From Streptomyces sp. I05A-00742 (GTDB lineage Bacteria; Actinomycetota; Actinomycetes; Streptomycetales; Streptomycetaceae): a stretch of 64,000 nt of DNA. The notes beneath the pieces were generated by a model that saw nothing but the letters and a program-made list of their open reading frames with translations, was not told the DNA's origin and ran no database searches. This document shows, one piece after another, positions 27,314 to 35,415 of this stretch; position 1 is the stretch's first letter, and the number at the start of each line of letters is the position of its first letter. The position numbers and the translations under genes were made by a program. The stretch covers positions 1 to 64,000 of the forward strand of contig NZ_JABETO010000008.1 of the NCBI RefSeq assembly GCF_013055795.1. The letters are read 5' to 3'.

Positions 27314-29011
27314 TCAGCGCAGCGTGATCACCCTCGCCCCGCCCAGCGAGCCGCGCGTGCCCACCACCCGCACCGTGGCCTCGCGGTCGCCGATCAGCCT
27401 CCGCAGCACCGCCGGTCCGGGCTGGAGGCGCCCCCGGGCGTAGAGGACGAGGTGGGTCCGGACCGCGGCGGGCGGGCGGGGACCGGTCCGGTACTGGTCG
27501 AACGTGACGGCGTCGCAGCCGGAGTACCAGCCCGTCTCGGGTTCGTAGGCCGTGACGACCAGGCAGGGGCCCGGGCCCGCCAGGCCGCGTGCCACGGGAA
27601 CGGTCGACGCGTGCTGCGCCATCGGCCCGGGCATCGCGGCGTGTGCCACGTACTGGGCGGTGGCCGCCACGGTCACGGCGGCGAGCGCGGCCACCGCGGC
27701 GAGCAGGGGCCCGGCACCCCGGCCGGCCCGCTCGGCGGTGTACCGGACGCCCAGGACGGTGAGCAGCACCACCGGCAGGTAGACGAAGCGCGGTTCGCCG
27801 TCCGTGGCCAGCCCGAGGACGACGGGGACGAGGACGGCCGTCAGGCCCAGGAAGGCGTGACGCCGGTCGTCGGGCCGTCCGGTACGGCCGCGCAGCACCC
27901 GGCGGACCGCCGCCGCCGTACAGCAGAGCCCGGCCGTCATGACCACCGCGCCGAGGTCACCGGCCAGCCGGTACGGGAAGACGGCGAGGTAGTAGACGAG
28001 TCCGTCGCCCGGGTAGGAGCGGTTGGCCCGCCCGGTGGCGTCGAGGATCAGGCCCAGGGGCCATCCCCGGGTGCGCGTGGCGAGGACGCAGTGCGGGACG
28101 AGCCCGGCGAGCAGGATGCCGCCCGCGACCGCCAGCCGGCGGCCCTGGGCCAGCCAGGCCCGCGGGCCGTAGGCGAGAAGGGCGGCGAGGACGACGGCGA
28201 GGAGGTTGCCCACCACGCCGTAGCGCAGGTGGAAGGCGGCCAGTGCCGCCACGGCGGCGGCCGGCAGGGTCAGCGGGCCTGGCTTCTCCTGCGCGCGGAC
28301 GAGGAGGAGGACGACGAGCAGCAACAGGCCGGTCGCGCCGATGTCGTTGAGGAACTCCGGGACGCGGCGCAGGAATCCGAGGCCGCCCAGTACGAGCAGC
28401 GTCACCACGACGGCCTGCCGGGGGCCGGTCCAGCGGGCGGCGGCGCACCAGGTGACCGTCAGTGTGAACAGCGTCAGGAGGAGGGCGACGGCGCGCAGGG
28501 CGCCCACGTCGTCGTGGACGGCGAGCGCGAGGCGGCCGAGGGCGGCGAGGCCGGGCGGGCGGTAGTCCCCCCAGCCGGCGGCGGGTGTGCCGTCCCGCCA
28601 GGAGCGGGCCTTGTTGGCGTACACCGCCTCTTCGTGGCCGATGAGGGGTTCGTGGTCCTGGAGCACGGCCCAGACGGCGGCGGCCGCGCCGAGCACGGCG
28701 AGGGCGCCGGCCGGGGCGGGGATCCGCCGGAGCGCGTCCGCCCACCGGACGAGGACGGCCGGCACCCGGCGCCCCGCCCAGGGCCGGGCCACCAGCCAGG
28801 CGGGGACGGCGAGGAGCAGGAAGGGCCACGGATGCCGGCCGGACAGCCGGTCGTCGACGCCGGACGCGAGCAGGATCCGCTGCGCGACGGCGGCGCCGGT
28901 GGTGAGCACCGCGATCGTCAGGGCCGGGCGCCGGACCACCGGCGGAACGGTCCGGCGCGGACGCGGCCCGGGGGCAGGGGCGACGGGCGGAGGGAGCGCG
29001 GCGGTCGGCAT
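27314..29011 (-). CDS. Polytopic GT-C type glycosyltransferase-like membrane protein (565 aa)
   Basis: About 11-12 hydrophobic helices. The first external loop has HEEAVYANKARSW followed by GWGDYRPPGLAALG, the region where ArnT/mannosyltransferase-type GT-C enzymes carry the acidic catalytic motif. A soluble C-terminal part of about 110 residues (CLVVTAYEPETGWYSGCD) follows the last helix. Such enzymes use a polyprenyl-phosphate sugar and glycosylate outer-surface molecules; donor and acceptor are unknown here. ATG with GAAGGA 5 bases upstream. Divergent from the two-component system, with the repeat-rich promoter between. Confidence 0.75.
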   Translation of the reverse strand: MPTAALPPPVAPAPGPRPRRTVPPVVRRPALTIAVLTTGAAVAQRILLASGVDDRLSGRHPWPFLLLAVPAWLVARPWAGRRVPAVLVRWADALRRIPAPAGALAVLGAAAAVWAVLQDHEPLIGHEEAVYANKARSWRDGTPAAGWGDYRPPGLAALGRLALAVHDDVGALRAVALLLTLFTLTVTWCAAARWTGPRQAVVVTLLVLGGLGFLRRVPEFLNDIGATGLLLLVVLLLVRAQEKPGPLTLPAAAVAALAAFHLRYGVVGNLLAVVLAALLAYGPRAWLAQGRRLAVAGGILLAGLVPHCVLATRTRGWPLGLILDATGRANRSYPGDGLVYYLAVFPYRLAGDLGAVVMTAGLCCTAAAVRRVLRGRTGRPDDRRHAFLGLTAVLVPVVLGLATDGEPRFVYLPVVLLTVLGVRYTAERAGRGAGPLLAAVAALAAVTVAATAQYVAHAAMPGPMAQHASTVPVARGLAGPGPCLVVTAYEPETGWYSGCDAVTFDQYRTGPRPPAAVRTHLVLYARGRLQPGPAVLRRLIGDREATVRVVGTRGSLGGARVITLR

Positions 29012-29062
29012 GGCGTCCTTCGACGGTCGGGAGCGAGGGACCTGGATGCTCGCCCGGCGCCG

Positions 29063-29132
29063 CTGAAGGGACGCTGAAGGAAGCTGAAGCTTCCTTCAGG
29101 GTGGCCGGGGCGGTCCCGGCGATACTGGCCCG
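29063..29132 (+). promoter_or_regulatory. Operator repeats and probable leaderless promoter of the two-component operon
   Basis: CTGAAG occurs at 29063, 29074 and 29084 (11- and 10-base spacing, one helical turn). The last two copies lie within a perfect inverted repeat, CTGAAGGAAGCT (29074-29085) and AGCTTCCTTCAG (29088-29099), with a 2-base centre. A -10-like GATACT lies at 29121-29126, only 7 bases before the ATG, and no Shine-Dalgarno sequence exists, so the transcript is probably leaderless. Helically phased direct repeats are the usual target of OmpR-type regulators, so autoregulation by the adjacent response regulator is likely (inference). Confidence 0.65.
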
Positions 29133-29804
29133 ATGCGCCTGTTGGTGATCGAGGACGAGGAACGGCTCGCCGCCTCCCTGCAAAGGGGGCTGGCCGCCGC
29201 CGGTTACGCCGTGGACGTGGCCCATGACGGGCTCACCGGGCTCCACTTGGCCCGCGAGCACCCGTATCGGGCGATCGTGCTCGACATCATGCTGCCTGGA
29301 CTCAACGGCTACCGGGTGTGCGCCCGGTTGCGGGCGGAGGGCGTCACGACTCCGATCCTCATGCTGACGGCGAAGAACGGCGAGTACGACGAGGCCGAGG
29401 CCCTGGACACCGGCGCCGACGACTTCCTCGCCAAGCCGTTCTCGTACGTGGTGCTGGAGGCCCGGCTGCGCGCCCTGCTGCGGCGGGGCGGCGGCGGGGC
29501 CCGGACGGTCCTCGGCGTCGGTGACCTGTGGCTCGATCCGGCGGACCGGTCCTGCCGGCGCGGCGAGGTGCCCGTCCGGCTGACGGCGAAGGAGTTCGCC
29601 GTCCTGGAGTGCCTGATGCGGCGGCCCGGCGAGGTCGTGTCCAAGCCGGACGTCGCCGAGCAGGTGTGGTCGGCGGAGTACGACGGCGACCTCAACATCG
29701 TCGAGGTGTATGTAAGCGCGCTGCGCCGCAAGGTGGACCTGCCGTTCGGGCGCACGACCATCGAGACGGTGCGCGGCGGCGGTTACCGGGTGAGCGCGCG
29801 ATGA
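29133..29804 (+). CDS. OmpR/PhoB-family response regulator (223 aa)
   Basis: Receiver domain: acidic pocket IEDEE near residue 7, phosphoacceptor Asp51 in IVLDIMLPG, Thr in LMLTAKN, Lys in LAKPFSY. Residues about 130-223 are a winged-helix DNA-binding domain (LTAKEFAVLECLMRRPGEVV, NIVEVYVSALRRKVD, ETVRGGGYR). It should bind repeats such as the CTGAAG array just upstream. ATG overlaps no gene; the stop overlaps the kinase start (ATGA), a standard regulator-kinase operon. The signal is unknown. Confidence 0.94.
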   Translation: MRLLVIEDEERLAASLQRGLAAAGYAVDVAHDGLTGLHLAREHPYRAIVLDIMLPGLNGYRVCARLRAEGVTTPILMLTAKNGEYDEAEALDTGADDFLAKPFSYVVLEARLRALLRRGGGGARTVLGVGDLWLDPADRSCRRGEVPVRLTAKEFAVLECLMRRPGEVVSKPDVAEQVWSAEYDGDLNIVEVYVSALRRKVDLPFGRTTIETVRGGGYRVSAR

Positions 29805-31297
29805 CCGCCGGTCCTCCGCGGCGGGCGCTGGGCCGCCCGCGGACGAGAGCCACCGCGGTCGCCGCGCTGACGGCGGCCGGCGTGCTGCTGGTGTCCGTCC
29901 TCCTGCTGCTCCACGCGGACGCCGTCGCCGCCGCGCACCCGCTCCCCCACCGGCGGTACGGGCCGCCCGACCGCGTCGGCCCGGTGATCACCCGCCTCCG
30001 GGTGCTGGGCACTCCTTTGGGAACCCTGCTGGTCGCCGCCGCGACCTGGGCGGCCGGCGGGCCGCGTCAAGGGCCGCGGCTCCGTGCCGCCGTCGCCGCG
30101 GGGATCCTCACCGCCTGGCAGTTGCACGCGCACACGGGCTGGCTCCGCCAGTACAACCACGGCGACCCTCAGGGAACCGCCCGGTTCGCCGCCCTGTGGG
30201 GGCTGTTGTTCGCCGCTCCCGTCATCGCCCTGGTCGTCGCCGTCGCGGCCTGGACGGCGGCGGAGCCCTCCTGGCGGACACTGTCCACGCGGGGGCGGCT
30301 GGCGCTCGCGGCCGGTGCGGGGACCGCGCTCGTCCTGCCGTGCGGCCTGTGGTGGGAGTCCCACATGGGACAGAACGACGCCGGTTACCCGTCCACCCTC
30401 GGCTGGGGCATGTTCATCTGGCCACCGGTCGCCGCCGCGCTGCTCGCCGTCGCCGCCTGGGCGACGGCCGGACGGGCGCTGCGCCCGGTCGAGGCGATCC
30501 GCCGGGAGCTGGAGGACATCACGGCCCGCTCGCTGGACCGCCGGGTTCCGGTGCCCCCGTCGGGCGACGAGATCACGCGGCTGGCGCTGACGACGAACGC
30601 GATCCTGGACCGGCTGGAGAACGCGGCCGAGCTCCAGCAGCGTTTCGTCGCCGACGCCTCCCACGAACTCCGCAGCCCGCTCACGGCCCTGCGCACCTCG
30701 CTCGAAGCGGCCCTGGCCCACCCCGGCGAGGCCGACTGGCCCGCCGCGGTCCGCAGTGCGCTCGACGACGTCGTCCGGTTGCAGCGGCTGAGCGAGGACC
30801 TGTTGCTGCTGGCCCGGCTGGACGGGGGCGTCCCGCCCGGCGAGGCGGCGGTCGACCTCGCCGGCCTCGTCCACGACCTGGCCGAGGAGTACCGCCACCG
30901 GCGCCGGGAGCGGCCGCTGCGGATCCACTGCGCCACCGGCGAGGACCCGGCCGTGGTGCGCGGCAGCGCCGTTCAGTTGGAGCGGCTGATCCGCAACCTG
31001 CTGGACAACGCCTGCCGTCACGCCAGGACCGGCGTCGGGATCACGGTGCGTCCGGACCCGTCCGGGACCGTCCTGGTCGAGGTGACCGACGACGGCCCCG
31101 GTGTCCCCGCCGCCGAACGCGAGTACGTCTTCAAGCGGTTCGGCCGCCTGGAGGACGCCCGCGCCCGGTCGTCCGGCGGCTCCGGTCTCGGCCTGGCCAT
31201 CTCCCGCGAGATCGCGCATCTGCACGGGGGGACACTGCACTTCGCGGACGCGGTGCGGGGAGCGCGGGCGGTGGGGCGGCTTCCGGCGCTTCGGTGA
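29801..31297 (+). CDS. Sensor histidine kinase (498 aa)
   Basis: The N-terminal 225 residues hold several membrane helices (about five: near residues 20-38, 72-85, 131-152, 166-183, 206-225) with a WWESHMGQNDAGYPS external loop, not the usual two-helix sensor. A HAMP linker (RALRPVEAIRRELEDITA) leads to the dimerisation helix with His288 in ASHELRSPLTALR, N-box NLLDNACRHA, and ATP-binding DDGPGVP and GGSGLGLAI. Partner of the upstream response regulator. The multi-pass sensor suggests detection of a membrane or lipid-phase stimulus. Confidence 0.92.
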   Translation: MTAGPPRRALGRPRTRATAVAALTAAGVLLVSVLLLLHADAVAAAHPLPHRRYGPPDRVGPVITRLRVLGTPLGTLLVAAATWAAGGPRQGPRLRAAVAAGILTAWQLHAHTGWLRQYNHGDPQGTARFAALWGLLFAAPVIALVVAVAAWTAAEPSWRTLSTRGRLALAAGAGTALVLPCGLWWESHMGQNDAGYPSTLGWGMFIWPPVAAALLAVAAWATAGRALRPVEAIRRELEDITARSLDRRVPVPPSGDEITRLALTTNAILDRLENAAELQQRFVADASHELRSPLTALRTSLEAALAHPGEADWPAAVRSALDDVVRLQRLSEDLLLLARLDGGVPPGEAAVDLAGLVHDLAEEYRHRRRERPLRIHCATGEDPAVVRGSAVQLERLIRNLLDNACRHARTGVGITVRPDPSGTVLVEVTDDGPGVPAAEREYVFKRFGRLEDARARSSGGSGLGLAISREIAHLHGGTLHFADAVRGARAVGRLPALR

Positions 31298-31331
31298 GGG
31301 AAGGGCTCGTCCCCGTGTCGCCGGGGCCGCG

Positions 31332-32417
31332 TCAGAGCACCCGCCGGAGCCAGCCGTGCTTGTCCTCCGCGCGGCCGTACTGGACGTCGAGCACGTGCTC
31401 GCGCAGGGCCAGGGTCTTCTTGCCGGGCGCGCCGTCGCCGACGGTGAGGGCGTAGCCGTCGCCCTTGAAGCCGACGATCGGGGTAACGACGGCGGCGGTG
31501 CCGGCGGCGAAGGTCTCGGTGACGCGGCCTTCGGCGGCGGCGGAGCGGAGTTCGTGGAGGGTGACGGGCCGCTCGACGGGGGTGAGGCCGAAGTCGGCGG
31601 CCAGGGTGAGGACGGTGTCGCGGGTGACGCCTTCCAGGATGGTGCCGAGTGCCGGGGTGACGAGCTCGTCGTCGGAGGTGATCAGGCAGAGGTTCATCGT
31701 GCCGGACTCCTCCAGGGTGCCCTCGCCGGCGCTGTCCAGGTACATGACCTGGTCGCAGCCGTGCTGTTGGGCCTCGATCTGGGCGGCCAGGCCGGCGGCG
31801 TAGTTGCCGCCGCACTTGGCGGCGCCGGTGCCGCCCTTGGCGGAGCGGCTGTACCGGTCGCTCACCCAGAGGGTGACTCCGGTGACGCCGGAGGGGAAGT
31901 AGGGGCCGGCGGGGCTGGCGATCACGGAATAGGTGATCTCCGCGGCGGGCCGCACGCCGAGGAACGCCTCGGAGGCGAACATGAAGGGACGCAGGTAAAG
32001 ACTCTCCTCGCCGGTGGGGACGGGGACCCATGGCTCGTCGGCACGGATGAGCTCCTCGACGGCGGTGAGGAAGTCCTCCTCGGGAAGCTCGGGCAGGGCC
32101 AGGCGGCGGGCGGAGCGGGCGAACCGGCGGGCGTTGGCCTCCGGGCGGAACAGCCAGACGCTGCCGTCGGCGTGGCGGTACGCCTTCAGGCCCTCGAAGA
32201 TCTCCTGCGCGTAGTGGAGCACGGCGGCGCTCGGGTGCAGGGTGAACGGCTGGAGCGGGCGGATCCCGCGGTCGTGCCACCCGGCGTCCGGCGTCCACCG
32301 GGCCGAGGCCATGTGGTCCGTGAAGTACCGGCCGAATCCCGGGGCCGCGAGCCGTGCGGCGCGCTCGGTCGCGGGCACGGGACTCGTCGTCCGGGACAGG
32401 GGAAAGGCGGTGCTCAT
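31332..32417 (-). CDS. ilvE: Branched-chain amino acid aminotransferase
   Basis: Class IV PLP aminotransferase, 361 residues. Recognisable are LHYAQEIFEGLKAYRH near residue 65, RPEANARRFARSARRL, LYLRPFMFA, and the long-type signature with the PLP lysine in SRSAKGGTGAAKCGGNYA. ESGTMNLCL and TRDTVL also fit. It interconverts Leu/Ile/Val with their 2-oxo acids using glutamate/2-oxoglutarate, a key step for branched fatty acid starters. The start is the ATG at 32417 preceded by GAGGAG; an in-frame TTG two codons upstream is less likely. Confidence 0.94.
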   Translation of the reverse strand: MSTAFPLSRTTSPVPATERAARLAAPGFGRYFTDHMASARWTPDAGWHDRGIRPLQPFTLHPSAAVLHYAQEIFEGLKAYRHADGSVWLFRPEANARRFARSARRLALPELPEEDFLTAVEELIRADEPWVPVPTGEESLYLRPFMFASEAFLGVRPAAEITYSVIASPAGPYFPSGVTGVTLWVSDRYSRSAKGGTGAAKCGGNYAAGLAAQIEAQQHGCDQVMYLDSAGEGTLEESGTMNLCLITSDDELVTPALGTILEGVTRDTVLTLAADFGLTPVERPVTLHELRSAAAEGRVTETFAAGTAAVVTPIVGFKGDGYALTVGDGAPGKKTLALREHVLDVQYGRAEDKHGWLRRVL

Positions 32418-32547
32418 GGCCAACTCCTCACGCTGGGACGGTCCCTGCGGCGGGCACCCGCCGCCCGCCGGGCCGTTCCGTCATGTTAATGGCCGTTCAC
32501 GCCGGGCGGGCCCGCGCTTCGGCGGCCCGCCGCCGTATCAGGCCACG

Positions 32548-34131
32548 TCAACGGGCGCGGGCCGCGCCGACGTCGGAGACGTCGACGGCGAACCGGCCCG
32601 TGGCCCAGGCCATCGCGTCGCCGAACTGGCCGAGGATCGTCCGGTCGAGGTGGGAGACCGTGTCGCAGGTCTGGTGGTAGCAGGGGTCGGTGAGTTCGCC
32701 GGCCACTCCTCCGAACAGCCGCTGCCACTCGGGCGTCTTGAGGTGGTTGTAGCCGGCGGAGCCGCCGCCCGCGGGGATGCCGGCGGCCATGAAGGGGGCG
32801 AAGTCGGACCGGCCGTCGAACTCCAGCGGGACGGTGGGCAGTCCGCGCCGCGCGAAGCGGTCGGTGAAGACCTTCTCGATGGTGTCGGTGCCGGGCGGTA
32901 CCGCGCCGGTGCCGTGGTAGACCATGCGCGCGTAGTTCGGCGATCCGATGGTCTCGAAGTTGAGGACGAGCGCGGTCTCCCGGCGTTCCCGCGGGGTCAG
33001 TCGGTCCACGTAGTGGCCCGAGCCGACCATCCCCTCCTCCTCGGCGCCCCAGAAGGCGAACCGCACCCGGTTGCGGACCTCGTGCCCGTGGGGCGCCATC
33101 CGCAGGGCGGTCTCCAGGACCATGGCGGCACTGCTGCCGTTGTCGTTGAGGCCGGGGCCCTCGGTGGCGCTGTCGAGGTGGGAGCCGAGCACGACGGTGC
33201 GGTCGGCGCGTCCGGCGGGGGTGTCGGCGAGCAGGTTGTACGACTCGGTGGTGACCGCGCGGCCCCGCAGGTCGAGGGAGAGCTCGACCCGCCCGCGGGC
33301 GGCGTCCGCGGCGAGCTGTTCGCTCTCGCCGCGCGGCAGGTTGGCGGTGGGGACGCGGGCCACCGCGGGCGGGCGGACGGTCGACCGGATGTTCATCGCC
33401 GGCGGCTGCTGGTCGACGTTGACCAGGAGGACGGCGGCGCCCGCCGCTGCGGCCAGCTCGGTCTTGCGGGCCAGGTCGCAGCCGCCGTACCGGGCGAGGA
33501 CGGCGTGGTCGCGGATGTCCGGGCCGGTGTAGTCGGCGGGGTCGCACCCGTAGGCGTTCCGCGGCAGGACGGCGAGGGGGCCGCGCCAGCCGCCCTCCGG
33601 CGTGGAGGCGCCGAACCGGGCCAGCAGCGGGTGCAGGGTGCGGCGTTCGGGTGCGGTCACCTCGGCGGTCTCGGCCACCGGGACGCTGTCGGGGAAGGAG
33701 AAGCGCTGGACGCGGACCTGGTACCCGGCCTCGGTCAGCCGCCGGGTGACATAGCGGGCCGAGGCGTCGTACCCCTCGGTGCCGGCGGCGCGTACGCCGT
33801 GGTGCGCGTCGGCCGCGCGCTGGAACGCCTCCAGGTGGCGCCAGGCGCCAGCCGCGGTGACGTCCGCGGCCAGCCGTCCGGCCAGCCGCTCGGCGTCCTC
33901 CCGTACGGCCGTCGGGCCGGCGGCGGATCCGGTGGCTCCGGTGGCGGGCGCCGCCGTGGCCACGAGGAGCGCGGCGCCGGCCAGTGCCGCCGTCCGGAGG
34001 GGGGTCCTGGTCAGGACCGCGCGCCACAGCGCGCGGGCCGTGCCGGGCGGTGGGCCGCCGGCTGTTCCCGGTGCGGGCGCGGCGCCGTGAGGAGCGCGTC
34101 GAGCCGTCCATCGCATTCGTCGCAAAGGCAT
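32548..34131 (-). CDS. Secreted M28 family aminopeptidase with PA domain (527 aa)
   Basis: Signal peptide: basic start, hydrophobic TPLRTAALAGAALLVATAA, cleavage near ATGA (about residue 65). A protease-associated domain (about residues 170-290, with YGCDPADYTG and GGCDLARKTELAAAAG) is inserted before the peptidase core. Co-catalytic zinc ligands: His in LGSHLDSATEGPGLNDN with the bridging Asp, Glu pair in GAEEEGMVG, Asp in DGRSDFAPF and His in CYHQTCD, like Streptomyces griseus aminopeptidase. Removes N-terminal hydrophobic residues from extracellular peptides. The preferred ATG is 34131; one at 34116 is possible. Confidence 0.88.
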   Translation of the reverse strand: MPLRRMRWTARRAPHGAAPAPGTAGGPPPGTARALWRAVLTRTPLRTAALAGAALLVATAAPATGATGSAAGPTAVREDAERLAGRLAADVTAAGAWRHLEAFQRAADAHHGVRAAGTEGYDASARYVTRRLTEAGYQVRVQRFSFPDSVPVAETAEVTAPERRTLHPLLARFGASTPEGGWRGPLAVLPRNAYGCDPADYTGPDIRDHAVLARYGGCDLARKTELAAAAGAAVLLVNVDQQPPAMNIRSTVRPPAVARVPTANLPRGESEQLAADAARGRVELSLDLRGRAVTTESYNLLADTPAGRADRTVVLGSHLDSATEGPGLNDNGSSAAMVLETALRMAPHGHEVRNRVRFAFWGAEEEGMVGSGHYVDRLTPRERRETALVLNFETIGSPNYARMVYHGTGAVPPGTDTIEKVFTDRFARRGLPTVPLEFDGRSDFAPFMAAGIPAGGGSAGYNHLKTPEWQRLFGGVAGELTDPCYHQTCDTVSHLDRTILGQFGDAMAWATGRFAVDVSDVGAARAR

Positions 34132-34504
34132 CTGGAGCCCCCCGGGTACCGGTACACAGCCTGAACCGCATGTGGCGGGGCAGCCTAACGCGACTGTTGG
34201 GGCGGGCAAGGTCCCGAGCGGCGGTTTTGGGCCGAAGTACCGTACGTACAGGTACTGTTCGGCCCTCCCTCTTCCCGCCGATTGACCGCCCCCATGGGGG
34301 CCACAAGAATCGGAACGCCTTGTCCATCCGCACGTGACCGGGGGTTTCCCGGGCATTTCCGCGGGAGGACAACACGGGGGAACCAGAAGGGATTTCCGGC
34401 CGACGGTGTGGCCGGTTCCCTTCGCTCCGGCGCGTTCACCGGCGCACGCGCCGGGTAGGCGCAACGCGCATGACCGCAAGCGACATCCGGGGAAAGGAAA
34501 GCTC
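34132..34504. promoter_or_regulatory. Divergent promoter region with near-palindromic site
   Basis: 373 bases between the aminopeptidase (minus) and a secreted DUF4232 protein (plus). It contains AGTACC-GTACGTAC-A-GGTACT (34236-34256), an almost perfect palindrome with one extra base, and the perfect palindrome GCCCCCATGGGGGC (34288-34301). Either could be an operator shared by the divergent genes. GGGAAAGGAAAG lies at the right end and is the ribosome site for the next gene. No other coding potential. Confidence 0.45.
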
Positions 34505-35047
34505 GTGACACGCCTTACCGCCACACGGTTCGTGAGCGCCGCCGCCGCCACAGGCATCGCGCTCGCAATCGCCGCCTCCGGGACGGCCCAGGCGGACCGG
34601 GACGGAGCGGAGACCGCACTCGGGACTCCGACGTGCGGCACCTCCGACCTGCGGATCTCCTTCGCCGAACGACTGGGCGGCGGGATGAACCACGCGGGCG
34701 GCACACTGGAGTTGAAGAACACGTCCGGAGGGACCTGTGCGCTGCGCGGTTACCCCGGGCTGGGCCTGGAGGACGCCCGCCACACGCCGCTGCCCACGCA
34801 CACCGTCCGGGGCAGCACCTATTACGCCGACGACCCGGGCAACCAGCTCATATATCTGAAGCCCGGTCAGGCCGCCCAGGCCAACGTGGCCTGGACCCAT
34901 TCGGGCTCGGAGGCCCGGCAGAGCTCGTATCTGCAAGTCACCCCGCCGGCCGCCCGCACCCACCGGACCATCGCCCTCGATGACGCGGTGGACTTCGGGG
35001 AGCTGCACGTCACGGCCGTGGCCCACAAGGTCCCGGTACGCGGCTGA
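34505..35047 (+). CDS. Secreted DUF4232 domain protein (180 aa)
   Basis: Signal peptide (RLTATRFVSAAAATGIALAI, cleavage after AQA). The mature part is a single DUF4232 domain: CGTSDLRISF at its start, HAGGTLELKNTSGGTCALRGYPGL in the middle (split: strand, turn, strand) and a C-terminal LHVTAVAHKVPV. Two cysteines probably form a disulphide. These are extracytoplasmic beta-sandwich proteins of unknown ligand, abundant in Streptomyces. GTG at 34505 with GGAAAG 6 bases upstream. Monocistronic; an inverted repeat follows. Confidence 0.8.
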   Translation: MTRLTATRFVSAAAATGIALAIAASGTAQADRDGAETALGTPTCGTSDLRISFAERLGGGMNHAGGTLELKNTSGGTCALRGYPGLGLEDARHTPLPTHTVRGSTYYADDPGNQLIYLKPGQAAQANVAWTHSGSEARQSSYLQVTPPAARTHRTIALDDAVDFGELHVTAVAHKVPVRG

Positions 35048-35415
35048 CGCGTCCCGTCAGTCACCCGTCCCGGGCGGTGCGAACGCTTTTCGGCGCAAAA
35101 GCATTGCATCGCCCGGGACTTTGCCGTTTTCGCATTGCTCCATGACCAACTTTTGACTAACCTCCGATCCAGAAGTGAGGGGCGTCGCTCCGCTGAGCGA
35201 TGCCCGGTTCCGGGCGCACACGGCATCACAGCATCACGGCACCACAGCATCACACGGCAACATCACGTGCACCGTGCGCCCACACAGCAGAACCCGGGCA
35301 CGCCGTCTCTCCGACGGCGGGTACCCGGGTCCTGGCCAGCAACGCGCGACAGCCGGTCACGAGCTTGGCGGCAGCGGTCGGCCGGCGCGTTGCCCAACTC
35401 ACCCCGGAGGGTACC
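35048..35415. other. Intergenic region: small hairpin, then short degenerate repeats
   Basis: After the DUF4232 stop lies GCTTTT-CGGCGC-AAAAGC (35085-35102), a likely terminator. About 35221-35267 consists of degenerate copies of GCATCACA (GGCATCACAGCATCACGG, then CACCACAGCATCACACGG), a simple low-complexity repeat without coding sense. The right end contains CGGAGGG before the next GTG start. A TTGACT at 35153 could be a -35 element, but no convincing -10 follows. Confidence 0.45.

Noticed and set aside
27289..27317. Terminator CTGAGCG/CGCTCAG between convergent genes
   Set aside because: Only a 7-bp stem with a 15-base loop, and it runs into the end of the minus-strand gene; too weak to call.
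32242..34164. Long plus-strand frame opposite the M28 aminopeptidase
   Set aside because: No domain, glycine-rich shadow; the minus-strand peptidase has intact metal ligands.
35221..35267. Short GCATCAC-type repeats as a possible CRISPR array
   Set aside because: Units are only 8-9 bases and degenerate, with no spacers and no cas genes in the window.
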